From Micractinium sp. NFX-FRZ (Eukaryota > Chlorophyta > Trebouxiophyceae > Chlorellales > Chlorellaceae): DNA of 46,090 bases. The notes under the pieces are model-generated. The model was not told the DNA's origin. It worked only from the letters and a program-made list of their open reading frames with translations, and did no database searches. The position numbers and the translations under genes were made by a program. Of this stretch, positions 39,586-46,090 are shown in pieces (positions within the stretch are counted from its first letter, which is position 1; every line of letters begins with the position of its first letter). The stretch covers positions 1 through 46,090 of the forward strand of contig JAPTJF010000482.1 in assembly GCA_029339195.1 (NCBI GenBank), given 5' to 3'.

Positions 39586-40536
39586 TTAGCGCACGGGGCG
39601 GTACGAGGCGCAGTTCCAGCGCCGGATCTGCTCGATGCGCTCGAAGTACCGGGCCACAAAGTCCGCGGTCTGCCTCATCTCGGTGTGCCCCGCCAGCATC
39701 TCCTCCATCTATGTAGGAAAACAGGAAACAAGGGGTGTAGGGGAACAGGTGAATGATTGTGGGCAGCGGAAACAGAAGAAGAAAGAGCACACTACGCCGT
39801 TGGGCGTGGGTTCAGGACCAGCACAGGTGTGGGCAGCGGCGTACCCCCAGCTCGGTGTTGTCGCCCTGAAAAGAGAGGAATGGGACACGGTTTCAGTGGT
39901 GGATGGGGTGACAGGAGGTTGTGATGAGGCATGCAGCGACAGTAGGAGCTTGGGAAGGCGCGCGGAGGGTGGGTTGAGGTGTTTAAATGGTGCCGCACGG
40001 CGGCAGCCGGCGGCCAAGGCTGGTGCAGGGTTATGGCAACGCACACTGCCCCCCACATTCAACCCCCTGTCCTTAGCATGCCCTGTCCGTCCCAACAAGC
40101 CGGCACCACTCACATCACTGTTGTCTTGGCAGTGCTCATCTCCCGTCACGGCGGCGCCGTCGCGCGCGTACCGCGGGATTCGCGGTGCCGGCTCGTTCTG
40201 AGGGCGGCCCTGCACCGGCCATGGGGAGGGATGATGCGGGATTATAACGAGTGGGAGGCGCGTTTGACGTGGAGTGCAGTGCTCGTTAAAGCAAGCAAGA
40301 ACACGTCCTGGCACTGCAAAGTTCAAAAAGCGGCGGTTGAAGTCGCCGCCCTCCCAGCTTACAGCGTTCTCGTCCCGCGCGTGCTTGGGCCCCAAACCAG
40401 TTCGCTCTTTAGGCGTCTTCTGGCTTGGGGGCGCCTGCGAGCGGGGGTTGTTGGGCGCCAGGGCGCTGTGCCGCTGCTGCTGGGTCTGGTGTGGTCCAGG
40501 AGGGAACGGGGGCCCGGCCCCGCTTCTGTTTGACAT
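39586..40536 (-). CDS. Unknown small protein (about 137 aa), divergent from the transposase-like gene
   Basis: Four phase-0 minus-strand exons: 40363-40536, 40114-40209, 39845-39865 (21 nt) and 39586-39708. Donors are GTAAGC, GTGAGT and GTACGC; acceptors are GTGCAG, TTTCAG and ACATAG. The product begins MSNRSGAGPPFPPG, is Pro/Gln-rich and probably disordered for its first 90 residues, and ends with a helical 40-residue exon (MEEMLAGHTEMRQTADFV, then FERIEQIRRWNCASYRPVR). The family is not recognised. The start codon could be further upstream. The joint phase and the strong first donor support a real gene. It shares a 222-bp promoter region with the transposase-like gene and could be either a host gene or an accessory gene of the element. 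Confidence 0.55.
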
Positions 40537-40758
40537 GGTAGATGTTGTCGGCGATCGAAAATAACTCTGCAAGTGCGACGGGAGGCCTGGGGGGACAGAA
40601 GTACCATGCAGGAGGCGACGTCTCACAGCAGCCGGCGCAGCATGGCATCAGCTTCCAAAGTATCCCACTGCATCCGGCCGCAACTCGCTCTGAATGCCCT
40701 CCCCTAGCGGGCAGCGGCCGTGGCCGCCTAGCCCACAAGGCTGTGGCACAGCGGCATC

Positions 40759-43700
40759 ATGTCGACGTACCCCGCGCCTGACCGCACACAGCAGTGCCAT
40801 TTCTGCCGCCGCTACTACAAAAACACGTGTTTTCATATATCACGCTTTCCGGGCTGCCCTCAGGACCCAGCTCGTAAGCCGACTTTTGGGGCGCCTCTTC
40901 CAGCACGCCCGGCTAGCTTGCAGCCGCAGAACCCGCCCCAAGAGGCCGAGAGGCAGCAGCATGCAGCAGCGGGACCCCGTGTGGAGCCCATAGCAGAGGT
41001 ACCAGCAGAGGGCCGGGCGGGTCCCCAGCCTGGCGCCGGCACGCCGCCACGCAGCCCGTCACTGCCTGGCTCGCCACCCAGCTTGCCCCCGAGCTCGCCT
41101 CCACGCTCGCAGCGCTCTGATGTGTCAGTGGAGATTGTCCCTAGGCGTGAGAGCCTGCTGCCGAGCGTTGAGCTGGAGCGGCTATGGGCAGCACGCGCAT
41201 GCGCAGCCCCCGATCCCGACGAAGCGACCGGCGGCCCCGACGCCTCAGCGTTGCAGCCAGCGAAGCGCCTGCGCCTTGCCCCGGGAGTTGCAGAGCTGCT
41301 GCCTCTGCTGCAGCGCGGGGCGAAGAAGGAGGTAACCGCCGCCTTGCGCGCCATCACCAGCCCAGACTTCGACGGCGCCAGCCTGCCCTTTTGGGACTAC
41401 GACTCATTGCAAGCCTGGGCTGCGCACGCTGCTGGTGGTGATGCCGAGGTGAGGGGGGCACAATTTAGCCTGGGCTGTTTGGAAACAGGAGGAGGTGTGT
41501 TTTATCCGCGCGGCTGGCAGCCCCACCTTCATTGCTTTTGCCCATTTCAGGTCCGCCCCTGACATAGCCCGCTCCTGCCCGCTCCGCCTCCACAGGGCCT
41601 GGTGGAGCTCAACCTATGCACCTGGAAGGACCAGCGGGTGACAGGCATGGTTCCCGCTGACATGCAGGCTTTCCTGCAAGACCTTGTGTCGCGGCCGCAG
41701 GTGGGCGGGGAGGGCAGGTCTATCCCGGTGGGCAGGAGTGGGGAGGGCAGGCCGGTGATGGCTGGCAGGAGTGGGGAGGGCACGCTGGTGATGGCGTGCA
41801 GGAATGCGCAAGCGTGAGTTATGCTGCCTCGCCCAGGCGTGCACATTCCTTTGTCCTCATTGTCCCCCTTCATCAACCTCCACTGCCGTGCACTGCAGGC
41901 ACGCAAGATGCACCTGCATGCCGAGAACGACAAGCTTGGCGGCCAGCCCGTAGTGGGCCTGCCCTGGCTGGGTGACTACATGTACGAGCAGGAGGTGCGT
42001 GTGTTGCTGCTGCTGCTGCGGTAACTGCTGCTGCTGCGGCAGCTGCTCGTGCTGCTCTTGCCCATGCTGTTGCTGCGGTAAATGCTGCAGCTGCGGCTGC
42101 TGCTCCTGCTGCTCCTGCCCGTGCTGCTGCTGCTGCTGCTGTGGCTGCTGTTGCGGTGACTGCTGCGACTTGGCTGCCCGGGTGGGCGGAGGCATGGTGC
42201 CGCCCCGGCACCCCTGCACCTTGCCGTGCCCAGCCTGCGTGTATCCCGGCTTGCAGCACAATACGGACCCTGCTGTTGTGCCCCCCATCACGTGTGCACC
42301 CACTGACATCTGTGCCTGTGCGCTAACTGTGCTTACCTGCCCACGCCCTCCCTGGCCCCTCCCTCCCTGGCAGAAAGCCATTGCTGCACGGACGGGCAAC
42401 ACCAACTTTGTGGTGCTGCTACTTGCGATGTATAGGGACAAGACCCGCGAGCGCGGCATGCCGCTGTACCCAACCAACCTGATGGTGCTCAACTACGACC
42501 GCCCCGAGATGCTCAAGTTTGGTGCCTTCAAGCGCCTCACCATGACTCCCACACCCTCGGGCGCGCCTGCGGACCTGCAGCGGTGGCTAGAGCAGAAGAC
42601 GGCGGAGCAAGCCCTGGGCCCTCTGCGCAACTTCTCTTGGGACGGCGTGCCGCTGCTTGATGCCGACGGCGTGCTGCGCATCTTCTACCCTCGGCTGGCG
42701 TTGTGCCTGGGCGACATGCAAGACATCGCCAGCCTCACCCTAGTCAACGCCAGCCTGCTGACCCCCTTCCCCGACCCCATGTTCAAGGTTCCCAGCAGCG
42801 AGCTGGCCTCCCTGGCGGCATTTGCGCTGAAGTGCGAGCCGGAAACCCTGCAGGTGGGCTGGGGCTCTGGGGCGGGTGGCAGCGCCTCCCTTGGGGGCGC
42901 TGCATGTACCAGCTGCTTGCCTGCCGGCTTGCCTGCTTGCCTGTTCATGGGTGCCTGCTTGTGTGCCATTTGCCTTGCAAGTTCTATTGAATCCCCATCC
43001 GACATCTGCCCTGCTGTGCCCTGCAGCTCATTCAAAGGGCGCAGGCTATGGCGGCGGCTGGCGACCTGGTGGGTGCGCGCGCCCTGCTGGGGAGCGCGAG
43101 CCTTAGTTCCGTGTACGTGTTCGCCGGGCCGACTGAGGGCGTGGTGAGTGAGGCGGGTTCCGCTGTTGAGTGGGTATCTTCTGGAATTCTGCCATGTGCC
43201 TGTTGGGGCCCACCTGTGTTGCCCCACCACACCCGCACAATATATATGGCTTCCAATCGAAATCAACAGCCCGCCTTCCCTGCACCCCCTGTGCGCAGCC
43301 GCCAGAGTTGAGGGGCCCAGTGTTAGCACCAGCGACTGCTCGCTTTGCGGGCGGTGACTTCCACCGCATGTCTGGCTTTGACCTGCTCCACATCCTCGGC
43401 GGACTCTTCAGCTACGTCGCCAAGGTGGACGCGCCCAGCCGGAAGAAACGGCTGAAGGCTGAAAAGAAGGCGGCAGTGGCGACCAAGCAGGCAGAGGCGC
43501 AGGTGCGTGACGGAGGGAAGCATGCATGGCCACTGCAGAGCGAGCATGCTTGGTTGGGGCAAGGCTTGCAGTTGTTGCCATTGGCTGCAGGCACCGGCAC
43601 ACAAGGGAGCAACGAACTCAGTGCTGCCTTTACTTCAATCCTTGCCAGCTGCATGCTTTGGCAGCTGCCCCGCCATCACACTCACACACAGCTCCAGTTG

Positions 43701-46090
43701 TCTTGCTGCCTGCTCTGTCTGTAGGAGGCTGCGGGCGAGGCAGAGGCGGAGGGGGCAGCAGATGTGGACGGAGTGGAGGTTCCCGAGGGCGCGCTGCAGT
43801 GGGGCGACGCCGATGCGGAGGCGGAGGAGGATGGCGCGTCCTCAGCAGCGGGCCTGCCTGGCACCACGGTGCTGGAGTTCTGCCTCCTGCGGTGCACTCC
43901 TCGCCGCCGTGCGCTTGCCATCAAGGAGGCAAGTGCTGGCTGTGGCTGTGGCCCGCTGGCTGTTGCCCGCTGCTTGTTACTGCTGGCGCCTGCCGCAAGC
44001 AACGGGGTGTTGTGCTTCCTTGTGCGTGTGCCACTTGCTTCCTAGCTGCCGTGCACCAGTGATGTGTGCATCCCTGCCTTTTTGCAGGTCAATGAGCAGC
44101 TGCTCGGCCTGTCCTTCTTTGGAGAACGCGTGCCCAGCCAAGGCTTGACCGCCACTGGTGTCCCCACCCACCAAGTGATGTTCATGTGCCGCTGCCTACC
44201 GGTGGCGCTGCTGGCTGCCAAGTTCAGGGAGTTTGACATGATGATTCCGCTGCTGCTGGGTGCGTAGGGGCACTATCAACCTTGGACAACCTGGACTCGG
44301 TGCCTGCTGCCCCATGTCGGTGCTTCCGTGCTCGCTTGGGCTTGCGTATGCCTGCGGCAAGGCTGGGCGAATGACCACCCACCCTTCACACATGTATACC
44401 ACCCTCTGCTGCAGCACTGCTGGACGCGGACAAGCTGCTGCACCACGAGCTGTACTCCGCCGCCACGCTGCAGGAGATGGAGCAGGCGAACGCCAGGTGC
44501 GCGGGTGCATGACTGCGGGTGCATGACTGTGCGCTGCGTTTGCATTACACCACTTCAAGTGCAGCAGGAGTGCTTGCCATTGAGCTGCTCGTAGCCTGTA
44601 TGGAACCTGTGGAGTGGGGCACATTTTGCTAGGCCAGACAGCCAAAGGACAGACCCTTTCTGTGGCTGCAGGTTTGTGGCAATGTTGACGTCGCCACCCT
44701 TCAGCAGCGTGCGGAACTGGAACATCCTGAAGGTGTCGGCACTGGTACGCAGACCGGCCTGGTTTGCCCGGCGCGTGGCGGCCCCGCAGCTGACCGACAC
44801 GGCCCACGGCGAGCAGACGCACCCCTACCTGAAGCGCTCAGCACCGCACACGAACCACCACAAGAACGTGGCGCTACAGCAGGTGGGGTGGTGGGACTCC
44901 CGCCTGCTGCAGCATGTTGATAGCCTCTCTGGGTGGCTGCGTGTCCCCAACAGCTATTGCCTGCCCTGCATGCATGCTCAGCGTCCATGCCTGCCCTACC
45001 TGCCTGCGTAGCATCCATCATGACTGCCCTGCCTGCCTGCCCACCACACTCACCACTGCCCAGGCAGCCCTGCCTGCCTGCCCAACACACCCGCCACGGT
45101 CCTGCCTGTACCTATGCCACCTGGTGCAGATCACGCGGCACGCAGAGTTCTGCAGCAACATCCGCCAGGTGCTGGCGCGTGCAGCTAAGGACGAGGGCAG
45201 CGGGCACAGCGGCCTGGCGCAGCGGGCGCTGGTGGACAGCAGCGGCCGCGCGCTGCCCAAGGAGGGCACAGTCGCCAGCCTGCGGCAGCTGTCGGCAGGG
45301 GAGGAGGCAGCTGAGGGCGCTGCACGGGCGCTGCTGCAGTTGGTGCCGGAGCTGCAGTATTTGGAGGGTGTGCTGTTGGAGAATGGCGAGGAGCCGTTGG
45401 GCGGCGAGGTGACGGTGTTCCTCAGCGCCGGCATGCGATATGTCAAGTATGTTGGTGCGCCAGCGGAGGGCCGCATCATGCGCTGCTCCCCCAGCTTTGG
45501 CGCTGAGGGAAGCTCGCGCATCGATGACGTCCTGATTGACGGGTGCGTTCATTGCAACCTTTGGAGAGTGGTCGCAGGGGGGGCAGACACATGAGGGCCA
45601 GGTGCAACCCTTGTTGGTCAGCTTTGCACTTGCTGTCTGGCCAGGTCAGCACAGCCATTGACCACCATCCCTTTGCCCCACCTCCTGCCTCCTTTCCGCA
45701 GAGCGAACGAGGAGCGGTGGTTCGGGCGCCTGCTGGTGTTCCTTCGGTACACCAACACGGGGCGCAGCACAGCCTCCCAGGCTGCTTTTGTGCGGTTCTA
45801 CGACGATGCTCAGCCGCAGCCTGGTGAGCCTGCAGCGCTGCTCAACATGCGGCGGCTAAGGTGGGCCATGCGGGAAGCGCCTGGCGATGCAGCCGACAGC
45901 ATGGCCGGCTCCGCCTGCTCGGAGGCGGGAGACACCAGCACAGCGGCTGCTACCTCAGATGCGGGGGAGACCAGCTCAGTGGCGGGGGAGGCAGCCATGG
46001 TGCCCTGGCTGTACGTGGTGCCGCTGCGCGACATTGTGGCGCCGGTGCTGCTCCAGCAAGACCCCACCAGCCCGCCAGGCGACCCCTGCT
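40759..46090 (+). CDS. Plavaka/KDZ-like DNA transposase (3' partial)
   Basis: Large multi-exon gene running off the right edge. Exons are 40759-41448, 41596-41700, 41899-41994, 42374-42853, 43027-43143, 43299-43502, 43725-43928, 44088-44259, 44415-44496, 44672-44882, 45130-45542 and 45702->46090. All are in phase, giving about 1050 residues so far. Residues 13-33 form a possible zinc finger (C-x2-C-x9-H-x6-C). Residues 40-190 are Pro-rich linker. The core resembles fungal Plavaka transposases: MYRDKT (around 317-321) followed by YPTNLMVLN, then DGVLRIFYPRLALCLGD (395-411). The last exon (ERWFGRLLVFLRY, AAFVRFYDD, then WLYVVPLRDIVAPVLL) matches the C-terminal pattern of Plavaka/KDZ elements. 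The family call rests on remembered motif order. A domesticated copy or a related superfamily is possible. One intron (43929-44087) has a GCAAGT donor. Confidence 0.65.
41701..41800. repeat. G-rich minisatellite (about 33 bp units) in a transposase-gene intron
   Basis: Roughly three degenerate units of GGCAGGAGTGGGGAGGGCA plus CGGTGATGGCT-like sequence at the start of the intron 41701-41898. Confidence 0.75.
42003..42165. repeat. CTG/CTGCGG-rich repeat in a transposase-gene intron
   Basis: Dense CTG trinucleotides in irregular tandem units, right after the donor at 41995. On the other strand it would read as a Gln-rich frame, which is taken as an artefact. Confidence 0.85.

Noticed and set aside
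41972..43147. 391-codon + frame starting with a Cys-rich run
   Set aside because: The Cys run is the (CTG)n intron read in frame. The true exon begins at 42374.

Overview
The window looks like nuclear DNA of a green alga, most likely a Chlorella-like trebouxiophyte. The evidence is very GC-rich exons split by many short introns (GTGAG/GTGGG donors, TGCAG acceptors), an SBP-box transcription factor (a family known only from the green lineage), candidate UGUAA polyadenylation signals, poly-Gln and poly-Ala tracts, and no bacterial operon structure. The organism is inferred from these traits and not proven. Most long open frames here are artefacts of high GC, so gene models were built exon by exon from splice sites, phase continuity and family motifs.

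Layout. 1-1560: 3' part of an unrecognised Cys-rich, probably secreted protein on the + strand, running in from a (GCAA)19 repeat. 2746-7567 (+) and 11410-16552 (-): two convergent family-9 glycoside hydrolases (GH9, endo-beta-1,4-glucanase type) with nearly the same exon structure. They are inverted paralogs flanking a small unknown minus-strand gene (9099-10404). 17755-18702 (+): an Ala/Pro/Gln-rich protein with a basic NLS-like patch. 19961-23133 (+): an SBP-box transcription factor with a very large Gln-rich tail. 23996-26699 (-): a DHHC protein S-acyltransferase. 27216-31203 (+): a protein with two p25-alpha (TPPP-like) domains, divergent from the DHHC gene. 32223-37496 (+): a kinase-fold protein whose HRD aspartate is replaced, followed by coiled coil. 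37497-39585: a repeat-rich stretch with no gene. 39586-40536 (-) and 40759 to beyond the right edge (+): a small unknown gene divergent from a 12-exon-plus transposase-like gene that resembles the Plavaka/KDZ class.

Connections. The two GH9 genes probably act in the secretory pathway or wall on beta-1,4-glucan. The minus-strand copy has lost the Arg of the conserved HHR motif, and the pair share one exon at about 97% identity against much lower identity elsewhere, which suggests gene conversion. The DHHC and p25-alpha genes share a 516-bp divergent promoter region. The small minus-strand gene and the transposase share one of 222 bp. Together with a cluster of inverted motifs near 38.3 kb, that last pair may belong to one DNA transposon whose right end lies outside the window.
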